A DNA stretch of 5,868 nucleotides from Ruminococcus sp. UBA6407. Its GTDB lineage: Bacteria; Bacillota; Clostridia; Oscillospirales; Ruminococcaceae. Positions 1 through 4,813 of this stretch are shown here, one piece after another (the first letter of the stretch is position 1; every line of letters starts with the position of its first letter). Position numbers and translations under genes: made by a program. The stretch covers positions 1 to 5,868 of the forward strand of contig DJPR01000045.1 in the NCBI GenBank assembly GCA_002438605.1. Direction: 5' to 3'. The notes under the pieces are model-generated. The model searched no databases. It saw only the letters and a program-made list of their open reading frames with translations, and was not told the DNA's origin.

Positions 1-18
1 AGCTTGTGAAGACAGGTT

Positions 19-150
19 CTAAGAATAAAAACCTGATACTGATAGAGTCTTAGAAACTGTTGCAGCATTAGCCGAAAGTCCTGTAGCCAAGAGAGCAGAA
101 GCCATACTACATATTACAAAAGAGTTTACAATGATTTTTTTTAAATTCAT
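19..150 (-). CDS. Small secreted peptide, third gene of the agrD-agrB unit (possibly truncated)
   Basis: I do not recognise the family. The frame encodes 43 residues beginning MNLKKIIVNSFVICSMAS. It has a lysine-containing N-terminus, a hydrophobic core (about residues 6-23) and a likely signal peptidase I site after Ala-Asn-Ala (about residue 29), so the mature product would be only about 14 residues, ending SVSGFYS. The start is supported by a very good ribosome binding site, GGAGG, 5 nt before the ATG. The gene begins 19 nt after the agrB stop codon on the same strand, with no terminator between, so co-transcription with agrD-agrB and quorum-sensing control are likely inferences. The stop is TAG. 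The frame after it stays open to the window edge (six more codons, NLSSQA), so this could be the 5' end of a longer secreted protein broken by a nonsense change rather than a genuine micro-peptide. Confidence 0.6.
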   Translation of the reverse strand: MNLKKIIVNSFVICSMASALLATGLSANAATVSKTLSVSGFYS

Positions 151-169
151 ACTTTCCTCCTTTTTTAAT

Positions 170-763
170 TCAGTTGAATTCGTTATCTTCTTCCAGATAA
201 GGTACGGCTTTTCCCATCAGAAGCAAAAGTGCGTCGAAAACAACGAAAACAAGTTCATTTGAAACGATTTGCCAATTGAAATAACAGCACAGGATATATA
301 TGACAAGGTCGACTGAAAGTAATATGTATACGATTATCCTGTTTCTTTTCTGTTGTGATTTTGTCAATGGATTATTTTCATTTATCATCGGTGATAACGC
401 TAATATAATGATAACGGAGATAATCCCTGCAATTGTCCATTTCCAGTTCTGATATAACAACGGAAAAGACGCTGTTATTGCAATTGAGATACCATACATC
501 ATTGTTGATAAAATAAAACAACTGTCGCTTGATTTAGCGTGGAATCCTCCAGAGAATATTCTTATCGGGAGGAAAAATATCATATATGTCAAGAAATTGA
601 TCATAGTACCGCTTAATAGACTTGCTATAAGGAATACAAGCAGTAAGCTTGCGTTTAGCAGAATAACTTCAAGACCATATACATAAATATCACGTTGCTC
701 AATATCGACTATTTTGTTTTTTATCAGCAAAAATGCAATGTCCACAGCAAGGTTATGGAACAT
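170..763 (-). CDS. agrB: AgrB-type membrane peptidase/exporter of the AgrD signal precursor
   Basis: This 197-residue polytopic membrane protein belongs to the AgrB family (accessory gene regulator B). These cysteine endopeptidases cut the C-terminal tail off AgrD and help form and export the cyclic autoinducer at the cytoplasmic membrane. The family signature is clear: Arg68 and then GGFHA at residues 72-76, with the catalytic pair His75 and Cys82. Their 7-residue spacing matches His77/Cys84 of Staphylococcus aureus AgrB. Hydrophobic segments lie at about 33-50, 54-67, 83-103, 108-126, 143-163 and 165-185, and the length (about 190-210) is normal. The start at 763 is preceded by GAGGTG with 6 nt spacing. 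That site overlaps the agrD stop codon, so translation of the two genes is probably coupled. It follows agrD by 10 nt and precedes a small secreted peptide gene. No sign of damage is visible. Confidence 0.95.
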   Translation of the reverse strand: MFHNLAVDIAFLLIKNKIVDIEQRDIYVYGLEVILLNASLLLVFLIASLLSGTMINFLTYMIFFLPIRIFSGGFHAKSSDSCFILSTMMYGISIAITASFPLLYQNWKWTIAGIISVIIILALSPMINENNPLTKSQQKRNRIIVYILLSVDLVIYILCCYFNWQIVSNELVFVVFDALLLLMGKAVPYLEEDNEFN

Positions 764-773
764 TTACCACACC

Positions 774-917
774 TCACTTCTTTTCGGACTTAACAAGCGC
801 CTTGGGTGTCTTGGGCTGATAAAGACCTACGAAAGATGTAGTTTCGCTTGAAATATGTGCCGCACTCTTAATAGCCTTTTTTATAACAGCTGAAAAGTTT
901 GCCTTCATACCTTTCAT
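774..917 (-). CDS. agrD: AgrD-type cyclic autoinducing peptide precursor with a ring serine instead of cysteine
   Basis: This short 47-residue gene encodes the pro-peptide of the signal. Residues 1-20 (MKGMKANFSAVIKKAIKSAA) can form a Lys-rich amphipathic helix, as AgrD leaders do to bind the membrane. The C-terminal recognition tail is YQPKTPKAL (residues 33-41), matching the conserved Clostridia/Listeria type (HQPEEPKSL, YEPKSP). Aligned on that tail, the five residues before the predicted AgrB cut are S28-F29-V30-G31-L32, the position of CLWFT in Clostridium perfringens and CFMFV in Listeria. There is no cysteine anywhere in the protein, so the predicted product is a serine lactone ring, as known for S. 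intermedius AgrD and Enterococcus FsrD. The first ATG has a GGAAAGG only 2 nt away. Met4 (ATG at 908) has better spacing, so a 44-residue form is possible. It lies 10 nt upstream of agrB. Confidence 0.9.
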   Translation of the reverse strand: MKGMKANFSAVIKKAIKSAAHISSETTSFVGLYQPKTPKALVKSEKK

Positions 918-979
918 TTCCTTTCCGGAACAATGAATAATTTCTTGTTCCAATTTTATTTCCTGTTCCTAAGGAAATA
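916..979 (-). promoter_or_regulatory. Structured 5' leader of agrD with possible anti-Shine-Dalgarno pairing
   Basis: Read on the minus strand, the leader can form two local hairpins. One pairs TATTTCC (979-973) with GGAAATA (963-957) around a 9-nt loop. The other pairs GGAACAA (951-945) with TTGTTCC (933-927) around an 11-nt loop and ends right before the ribosome binding site. A competing long-range pairing is possible: ATTTCCTT (978-971) is perfectly complementary to AAGGAAAT (923-916), which contains the Shine-Dalgarno sequence and the first two bases of the 917 start codon. The first local hairpin and the long-range pairing use the same bases, so they exclude each other. The complementarity is seen directly; any regulatory role is inference. 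Confidence 0.35.
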
Positions 980-1002
980 TTCACGGTTGACCTTGTAACT
1001 AT

Positions 1003-1033
1003 ATAATAGCATATAAAAAACTATAATTGTAAA
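1003..1033 (-). promoter_or_regulatory. Promoter of agrD-agrB unit, activator-type
   Basis: The -10 candidate TATTAT (1008-1003) carries an upstream TGC (extended -10). The best -35 match is TTTACA (1033-1028), giving a 19-nt spacer, longer than optimal. Long spacers are known at the S. aureus agr P2 and P3 promoters, which depend on AgrA. Two 12-bp direct repeats end 4 nt upstream of this -35. The combination of a weak, over-spaced promoter and adjacent tandem sites suggests activation by the neighbouring AgrA protein. Confidence 0.6.
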
Positions 1034-1037
1034 ATCC

Positions 1038-1070
1038 TGCGCGAATTGTCGTTTTTTGTGCGCGAATTGT
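1038..1070 (-). promoter_or_regulatory. Tandem 12-bp direct repeats, predicted AgrA (LytTR) binding sites
   Basis: On the minus strand ACAATTCGCGCA occurs twice, perfectly, at 1070-1059 and 1049-1038. The period is 21 bp, so both lie on the same helical face. LytTR regulators typically bind two 9-bp direct repeats of the form [TA][AC][CA]GTTN[AG][TG] separated by about 12 bp; ACAATTCGC matches seven of nine positions and has the same period. A third, partial copy ACAATT starts at 1030, 19 bp further on, and overlaps the -35 region. Binding by the AgrA encoded in this window is an inference from sequence and position. Confidence 0.65.
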
Positions 1071-1081
1071 ATTTTTAATAA

Positions 1082-1118
1082 AAAACCGGTCTGAAAAAAT
1101 TAATTTCAAACCGGTTTT
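1082..1118 (-). terminator. Intrinsic terminator after agrC
   Basis: A 15-bp stem lies four bases past the agrC stop codon. Its outer nine pairs are AAAACCGGT with ACCGGTTTT, followed by one G-U wobble and then five further pairs around a 7-nt loop. A run of five T follows on the minus strand. The flanking A and T runs mean it could also work on the plus strand. It separates agrA-agrC from agrD-agrB transcriptionally. Confidence 0.85.
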
Positions 1119-1121
1119 AAT

Positions 1122-2408
1122 TTACATTGGTATCATAATTTCTGCATTGAATATTCCATCTGTATGATCAGTTAAAAAAGTTCCTTTATAGCTTTTTACT
1201 GTTTGTTTAACTGAATTTATACCTATTCCGTGAAGCTGTTTATCTGATTTGGTTGTTTCCAGTTTAATATTACTTCTGGTACATTTATTGGAAATAACAA
1301 TCATTAGGTAGCTTTTTACAGGCTTTATTTTTACTTCAATAAAAGGCAATTCTTCATCAATCGACGCTTCAATTGCATTATCAAGAAGATTTCCAAGGAT
1401 CGATGCAAAATGAGCTGACTTTACAATACAATTATCTGGTATTTTAGCAGTGATAATAAACGTAATGCCTTTACTTTCAGCTGCTCGCTGCTTTATGTTC
1501 AGGATAGTGTCCACAGTATCATTTCCTGTTTTATAGTAAAACAGCTTTTTGCTCAGCAGTTTATTCTCACTTTGAAGATACTGCTTTATCCCCTCAATGT
1601 CATTATTATTGGCAAGCGACATTAGATTTGCAATATTATGCTTGTAATCATGCATACTTTTCTTCCAGAGCATAAAGGTCTGTTCTGTTTCACTCATTGA
1701 TTTTTCCAACATCTGATTTTTAAGTGTAGTAAGTTTAAGTTCTTCTTGATTTTCATAATACTCTGTAAGCTTAAATGTTCCAAAAAAGATGATCATAAGC
1801 AGTATCAGCATAACTGTAAAGAAAAGGATTGATACTATCGAATTAACAGCATTATTCTTTATATCTATAAACGTAATTAAGACCGTTATGATAAACATTA
1901 TAGTTGTAATGGTAAACAAAGCTATCAAATAATTCCTTTGCAATGTTCTCCTTTTTGAAAAGAACTTATTCATTGCAATAACAACAAATAAAAGCATAAT
2001 TTTGGAACTTATTATCGCTAAAACACGATACAATGACATTTCTTGATAAATTTCAACTGTAGGTATCTTTAACGCATAGGAAATTATGCTAACAACAACA
2101 TTATCGATTACAGCTATTAACAACAAAAAAGTGATACCTAATACAGAAGCCTTTAATGGATTCTTTGAATAGACAGCAAAAGACATTAATGCCATTAAGG
2201 CCAAACCAAAAACTACTGTTATGACTGAATAGATATTAATATGGTTTACAATTAACATCGCTGAAGTTGCAATTAAAGCAGCAATAATTCTTTTGTTGAG
2301 ATTCTTTTTTAAATCTATTTTCTCAATAAATGTTCCGCAAAATATTGTACATAAAAAAGCCTCAACAAAAGAAGAACAAAATTCAATAATCCAAAATACA
2401 GCATTCAT
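1122..2408 (-). CDS. agrC: AgrC-like membrane sensor histidine kinase (HPK10/GHKL type)
   Basis: This 428-residue kinase should bind the extracellular cyclic peptide and phosphorylate the neighbouring response regulator. The N-terminal ~215 residues are six or seven hydrophobic membrane segments (about 5-25, 39-60, 62-80, 88-113, 127-147, 159-181, 187-212) with only short loops, as in AgrC and ComD-type peptide receptors. A linker helix (about 215-250) leads to the phosphoacceptor motif MHDYKHN with His253, which matches the RHDY motif of HPK10 kinases. The GHKL ATPase domain follows: N-box at 339-348 (GNLLDNAIEA, Asn340 and Asn344) and G-box HGIGINSVK at 393-401. Length is typical for AgrC (about 430). 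The start ATG overlaps the agrA TGA stop (ATGA), and GTGGGGT lies about 8 nt upstream. It is co-transcribed as the second gene after agrA and is followed by a strong terminator. Confidence 0.93.
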   Translation of the reverse strand: MNAVFWIIEFCSSFVEAFLCTIFCGTFIEKIDLKKNLNKRIIAALIATSAMLIVNHINIYSVITVVFGLALMALMSFAVYSKNPLKASVLGITFLLLIAVIDNVVVSIISYALKIPTVEIYQEMSLYRVLAIISSKIMLLFVVIAMNKFFSKRRTLQRNYLIALFTITTIMFIITVLITFIDIKNNAVNSIVSILFFTVMLILLMIIFFGTFKLTEYYENQEELKLTTLKNQMLEKSMSETEQTFMLWKKSMHDYKHNIANLMSLANNNDIEGIKQYLQSENKLLSKKLFYYKTGNDTVDTILNIKQRAAESKGITFIITAKIPDNCIVKSAHFASILGNLLDNAIEASIDEELPFIEVKIKPVKSYLMIVISNKCTRSNIKLETTKSDKQLHGIGINSVKQTVKSYKGTFLTDHTDGIFNAEIMIPM

Positions 2409-3127
2409 ATAATTTTACCCCACATTTTCAGGATTTTCTGTTTAACAGCTTTATATCTGGGGCGACTGACTATCAATGTTTCATTGTTATCAAGTATAAC
2501 AGCATAGTCGTGAATATTATGCACATGATCAACATTGACAACACAGCTTCTGTGAATCATAATGAATTTCTCATTTTGGATATGCTCCTGCATTTCAGTA
2601 ATGTTTTTGTTTACAATAATTTTCTTTCCGTTTTTTAAAATTACTGCTACCTTACGCTTTTCTGTTTCATAATACATAATTTCCGACATCATTATTCGTA
2701 TGCTGCCATCATCAGTGTCAAGTGTTATATGCAAGTCGCTGTTTGCTGCAATAACTTTAACAGCCGATTGAATAGCAATAGGCATTTCTGTTTCAAGCTT
2801 AATTTTCCTTATGTATCGGAATGGCTGAAATTCAATTGCCTTGAAAACAAACTCTTCATGGTTTGAAAGGAAGATGATAAGCAGTTTAAAATTGTTTGCT
2901 CTGAGTGTTTCAGCAAGGTCAAGTCCGGAAATACCCGGCATATCTATATCAAGAATCAGCAAGTCAAGCGGTTCTTTTCTTTTCAGAAGCTTATTCTGTA
3001 TATCTTCAGCATTTAAGTAATATTCAATATCCGCTTCTTTATTCAGATTATTCAAAGTGTTTCTGATAACTTCTCTTGCAGCTAATGCATCAAATTTACT
3101 GTCATCACAAATCGCAATATTAAGCAT
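2405..3127 (-). CDS. agrA: AgrA-like LytTR-family response regulator
   Basis: This 240-residue cytoplasmic transcription factor is the partner of the adjacent kinase. The receiver domain occupies about residues 1-125: acidic pair Asp8-Asp9, phosphoacceptor Asp60 in LLILDIDMPG, a Ser at 88 in the switch position and Lys108 near the end of the domain. A LytTR DNA-binding domain follows (about 133-236), with the family motifs YYETEKRK (152-159), FIMIHRSCVVN (188-198) and SRPRYKAVKQ (221-230). LytTR proteins contact paired 9-bp direct repeats, and two such repeats stand upstream of agrD in this window. AgrA is first in its unit, before agrC, the reverse of the classical agrBDCA order. The start at 3127 has a modest GGTGA 4 nt upstream. 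AgrC/AgrA assignment over another LytTR pair rests on the linked agrD and agrB. Confidence 0.94.
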   Translation of the reverse strand: MLNIAICDDSKFDALAAREVIRNTLNNLNKEADIEYYLNAEDIQNKLLKRKEPLDLLILDIDMPGISGLDLAETLRANNFKLLIIFLSNHEEFVFKAIEFQPFRYIRKIKLETEMPIAIQSAVKVIAANSDLHITLDTDDGSIRIMMSEIMYYETEKRKVAVILKNGKKIIVNKNITEMQEHIQNEKFIMIHRSCVVNVDHVHNIHDYAVILDNNETLIVSRPRYKAVKQKILKMWGKII

Positions 3128-3158
3128 TTTGTCACCATCTGTATATTTATTAGTCTTA

Positions 3159-3186
3159 TTTTACCATAATCAAGTTATTTTTTCAA
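3159..3186 (-). promoter_or_regulatory. Sigma-A-type promoter of agrA-agrC
   Basis: TTGAAA (3186-3181) and TAAAAT (3164-3159) are separated by 16 nt, with TGG just before the -10 (extended -10). The expected start site is about 25 nt before the agrA ATG. No LytTR-like repeat is seen upstream, so receptor expression is probably basal and not autoactivated. The -35 lies about 5 bp from the edge of the recombinase remnant. Confidence 0.65.
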
Positions 3187-3191
3187 TATAA

Positions 3192-3518
3192 AAAATCAAA
3201 TATGAGGACAACGCTCTTAGCAGAGTAACAGATGAACAGTTTCAGATGCTGTCACATGGCTATGTTGAAGAAAAGAAACAGCTTGAAACTGATATATCAA
3301 CACTTGAAGCTGTGGTATAAGAAATGAAATCAAAATTAGTAAGCTCCAAAAGCTTCATCGAACTTGCCAGAAAGCTCACTGATATTCAAGAGCTTACTCC
3401 CGAAATCCTGCACACCTTTATTTCCAAAATCGAAATCCATGAAAAGGTCAAGGACGAAACCACAGGCAAGAAAATTCAAGATATCGACATTTACTTTACT
3501 CATGTAGGCAAAATGCCA
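3192..3518 (+). pseudogene. C-terminal remnant of a large serine recombinase (TndX/TnpX type)
   Basis: Translation in one frame gives a continuous stretch typical of the end of large serine recombinases from Clostridia mobile elements. The first part reads YEDNALSRVTDEQF and is followed by a coiled-coil-like segment rich in Glu and Lys. After an in-frame TAA (3318-3320, likely once a Gln or Glu codon) it continues with FIELARKLTDIQELTPEILH and then FISKIEIHEK and IDIYFTHVG, the hallmark of the DUF4368 C-terminal domain. The catalytic resolvase domain and the rest of the recombinase domain are absent: a TAA lies at 3189-3191 and upstream is the agrA promoter. The frame stays open after 3518 but runs into hairpin repeats, so the native end is lost. 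The fragment cannot be catalytic. It marks a past integration or decay of a mobile element next to agr. Confidence 0.85.
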
Positions 3519-3634
3519 TGTTGCAAAAAAATACGGGGAGTGCAAAACTATCTGTATTATATAACTTTATATCGTTCCTTATTTGCGATGACCAATATCC
3601 GCCCCGTTTTGCTGTTTGTAAGAGAAACAAACTG

Positions 3635-3708
3635 GGTTTCCAAAGGGATAATATCCCTTTGGCAGAGTCCAGAGACAGCGTCTCTGGTGGGGAGTGGGGC
3701 AAAGCCCC
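3635..3708 (+). repeat. Three-hairpin array, plus-oriented copy
   Basis: Three perfect hairpins follow each other. The first has arms CCAAAGGGAT and ATCCCTTTGG (3640-3662, loop AAT). The second has arms CCAGAGAC and GTCTCTGG (3669-3687, loop AGC). The third has arms GGGGC and GCCCC (3696-3708, loop AAA). Stems of 5-10 bp with 3-nt loops at regular spacing are too ordered for random sequence. A related module lies in opposite orientation at 3932-4008. Confidence 0.75.
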
Positions 3709-3736
3709 GCATAAAGCCTTCAACTGTTTCTAAAGA

Positions 3737-3769
3737 GGGGCATGCCTTACAAGTGAAGGCTGCCCCTTT
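3737..3769 (+). terminator. Terminator-like hairpin in the scar region
   Basis: GGGGCA (3737-3742) pairs with TGCCCC (3761-3766), and after one bulged T, GCCTT (3744-3748) pairs with AAGGC (3756-3760) around a 7-nt loop. TTTA follows. It could end plus-strand transcripts running through the recombinase remnant, but the T run is short. Confidence 0.4.
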
Positions 3770-3840
3770 ATATTCATATACATTGCATTTACCAGTTTAT
3801 AATAAAAAGATAAGAGAAAAAACAAAGGCAAAAGAATAAA

Positions 3841-3867
3841 GGAACGCTCTCTCTTGCAGAGCGTTCC
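3841..3867. repeat. Perfect 10-bp inverted repeat
   Basis: GGAACGCTCT (3841-3850) and AGAGCGTTCC (3858-3867) form a perfect stem with a 7-nt loop. It sits 6 nt from the next hairpin, so the two may act together as a double terminator. Confidence 0.7.
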
Positions 3868-3873
3868 CTCTTA

Positions 3874-3898
3874 AAAAACAGTCCACTGGACTGTTTTT
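3874..3898. terminator. Bidirectional intrinsic terminator
   Basis: AAAAACAGTCC (3874-3884) and GGACTGTTTTT (3888-3898) form a perfect 11-bp stem with loop ACT. A GC-containing core with A run on one side and T run on the other is the classic form of a terminator that works on both strands. On the minus strand it could stop read-through from the Nudix gene before agrA; on the plus strand it could stop transcripts of the recombinase remnant. Confidence 0.7.
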
Positions 3899-3931
3899 AA
3901 TTCACCCTTTGCAGAGCGCCCTGCGGCTGCT

Positions 3932-4008
3932 TGTGGGACTCTGTCCCACACCCTGCAATGGCTTTCAGCCCTTGACCTGACCAAAGGGTTATCAACCCTT
4001 TGGAAACT
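3932..4008 (-). repeat. Two-hairpin array, minus-oriented relative of the 3635-3708 array
   Basis: Read on the minus strand it begins AGTTTCCAAAGGG and forms a stem AACCCTTTGG with CCAAAGGGTT (3981-4003, 3-nt loop). After 30 nt comes a second perfect stem, TGTGGGAC with GTCCCACA (3932-3950, 3-nt loop). Its first 28 nt match 3635-3662 at 24 positions. Two of the four differences are a paired swap inside the stem (A-T to T-A), which keeps the hairpin intact. Confidence 0.7.
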
Positions 4009-4070
4009 CGATTACCTGATTTTGTAAATTATATGGTGTAAAAAATTGTAAAACCTTTGGAATCCCGATT
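3997..4070. repeat. Imperfect 17-bp direct repeat
   Basis: CCTTTGGAAACTCGATT (3997-4013) recurs as CCTTTGGAATCCCGATT (4054-4070), 15 of 17 identical, with a 57-bp period. The second copy lacks the hairpin partner arm, so it looks like the edge of another degraded copy of the same dispersed repeat. Confidence 0.5.
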
Positions 4071-4106
4071 TTAATTTGCAATTTGTTATAATTCACACTT
4101 TTTTGA

Positions 4107-4520
4107 CTAGCTTAACTCCTTGATTACGTTTCTTGCTTTTGCTACAATGATTTTATCATTCTCATATGACAATACATTTGCGGCATGTACTATATCAACC
4201 CATTTGATTTCAGCAATTTCATCTTCCTGCGGAGAAAAGTCTACATTTTTTGCCTTTGCAAGAAAATATACAACAATTTTATTAGTATCTCGTCTTGGTG
4301 AATAGGTAACGGTTTCTCTGAAAGTCGGGTCAATTATTACGTCAATAGAAGTTTCCTCCATAATTTCACGCTTTGCGGTTTCCATTTCTGTTTCTCCGTT
4401 TTCAACATGCCCTTTTGGAAAAGACCAATGACCGCTGTTTATGTGCTTAATAAGGAGAATTTCTATATTGCCATGAAATCTTCGGTAAACAATTGCACCG
4501 CATGATTTTTCATGAAACAT
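4107..4520 (-). CDS. Nudix hydrolase, Ap4A-hydrolase-like
   Basis: This 137-residue cytoplasmic enzyme carries a Nudix box at residues 37-59: Gly37, Glu43 and REIMEETSI (51-59), which supplies the Mg-binding Glu residues 52, 55 and 56. The box follows GX5EX7REUXEEXGU except that the last Gly is Ser58. Preceding residues HWSFPKGHVE (31-40) and the N-terminal SCGAIVYRR are typical of asymmetrical bis(5'-nucleosyl)-tetraphosphatases, which cleave Ap4A to ATP and AMP, so that is the most likely substrate. Nudix specificity cannot be settled from sequence alone; an (oxidised) nucleotide or RNA-cap-type substrate remains possible. Length fits the family (about 135-150). The start has AAAGGA 7 nt upstream. 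It is a single-gene unit with its own promoter and no visible tie to the agr locus; no terminator is evident directly after its stop. Confidence 0.88.
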   Translation of the reverse strand: MFHEKSCGAIVYRRFHGNIEILLIKHINSGHWSFPKGHVENGETEMETAKREIMEETSIDVIIDPTFRETVTYSPRRDTNKIVVYFLAKAKNVDFSPQEDEIAEIKWVDIVHAANVLSYENDKIIVAKARNVIKELS

Positions 4521-4539
4521 ATTTTTTCCTTTCTTTCAC

Positions 4540-4562
4540 GAAAATGCAGCGTCAGCATTTTC
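4540..4562 (-). promoter_or_regulatory. Perfect 8-bp hairpin in the Nudix gene leader
   Basis: GAAAATGC and GCATTTTC form a perfect stem with a 7-nt loop, about 20 nt upstream of the start codon and 28 nt downstream of the -10. It does not cover the ribosome binding site and has no T run, so it is more likely a transcript-stabilising stem or an operator than a terminator. Confidence 0.45.
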
Positions 4563-4589
4563 TAATGAATAATAGTATTTGTTGTTATT

Positions 4590-4618
4590 ATTATATCATA
4601 TTTTGTTGAATTTGTCTA
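4590..4618 (-). promoter_or_regulatory. Sigma-A promoter of the Nudix gene
   Basis: TAGACA (4618-4613) and a perfect TATAAT (4595-4590) are spaced by 17 nt, with TGA before the -10 giving an extended -10 TGn. Transcription would start near 4583, leaving a leader of about 60 nt. This should be a strong constitutive promoter. Confidence 0.8.
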
Positions 4619-4672
4619 GGGCAACACAGCATAAAACACAAACAGAATTGTTTTCAGATTATTTGCAGACAG

Positions 4673-4711
4673 AAAAAATGAGAATGTTCTGTTTTGAACA
4701 TTCCCATTTTT
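4673..4711 (-). terminator. Intrinsic terminator after the lipoprotein gene, bidirectional form
   Basis: GAATGTTC (4682-4689) pairs with GAACATTC (4696-4703) around a 6-nt loop. After one mismatch the stem goes on with ATG/CAT and an A run against a T run. On the minus strand it lies about 100 nt after the lipoprotein stop and ends in six T. The remaining 4712-4813 holds nothing I can recognise. Confidence 0.75.
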
Positions 4712-4813
4712 ATTATGATGTGGCGAACAGCAGTGTCAGTACACCACAGAACCTTTTATGAGAAATATGTGCAGATTTTCAAGCATAATTCTCTTGGAGG
4801 AGGTAATTAGCTC

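Larger units (their letters stand above)
3519..4106. other. Non-coding hairpin-rich region, probable mobile-element scar
   Basis: No credible gene is seen in these 588 bases on either strand. The open frames present cross perfect hairpins and look like nothing conserved. The segment 3519-3636 shows no clear structure beyond a weak GTTTGT/ACAAAC stem. From 3637 to 4008 there is a dense series of hairpins, listed separately. From 4009 to 4106 the sequence is AT-rich and contains a second copy of a 17-bp repeat. The content resembles dispersed intergenic repeats that I associate with Ruminococcus-like genomes; that association is from memory and unverified. Confidence 0.6.

Noticed and set aside
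1038..1070. The tandem repeats as a start of a CRISPR array
   Set aside because: Only two 12-bp units with a 9-bp gap; repeat and spacer are far too short. A LytTR operator explains the spacing.
3496..3733. Small open frames on both strands across the hairpin array
   Set aside because: They run through perfect inverted repeats, overlap each other, lack good ribosome binding sites and encode nothing recognisable.
3324..3839. 171-residue plus-strand open frame as an intact gene
   Set aside because: Only the first 65 codons or so resemble a recombinase tail, the homologous frame begins before the in-frame TAA at 3318, and the rest translates hairpin repeats. It is described as a pseudogene instead.
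4120..4305. 61-residue plus-strand open frame
   Set aside because: It is antisense to the Nudix gene, with no ribosome binding site or family resemblance.
4579..4761. 60-residue plus-strand open frame
   Set aside because: It crosses the Nudix promoter and the terminator stem at 4673-4711; no protein-like features.
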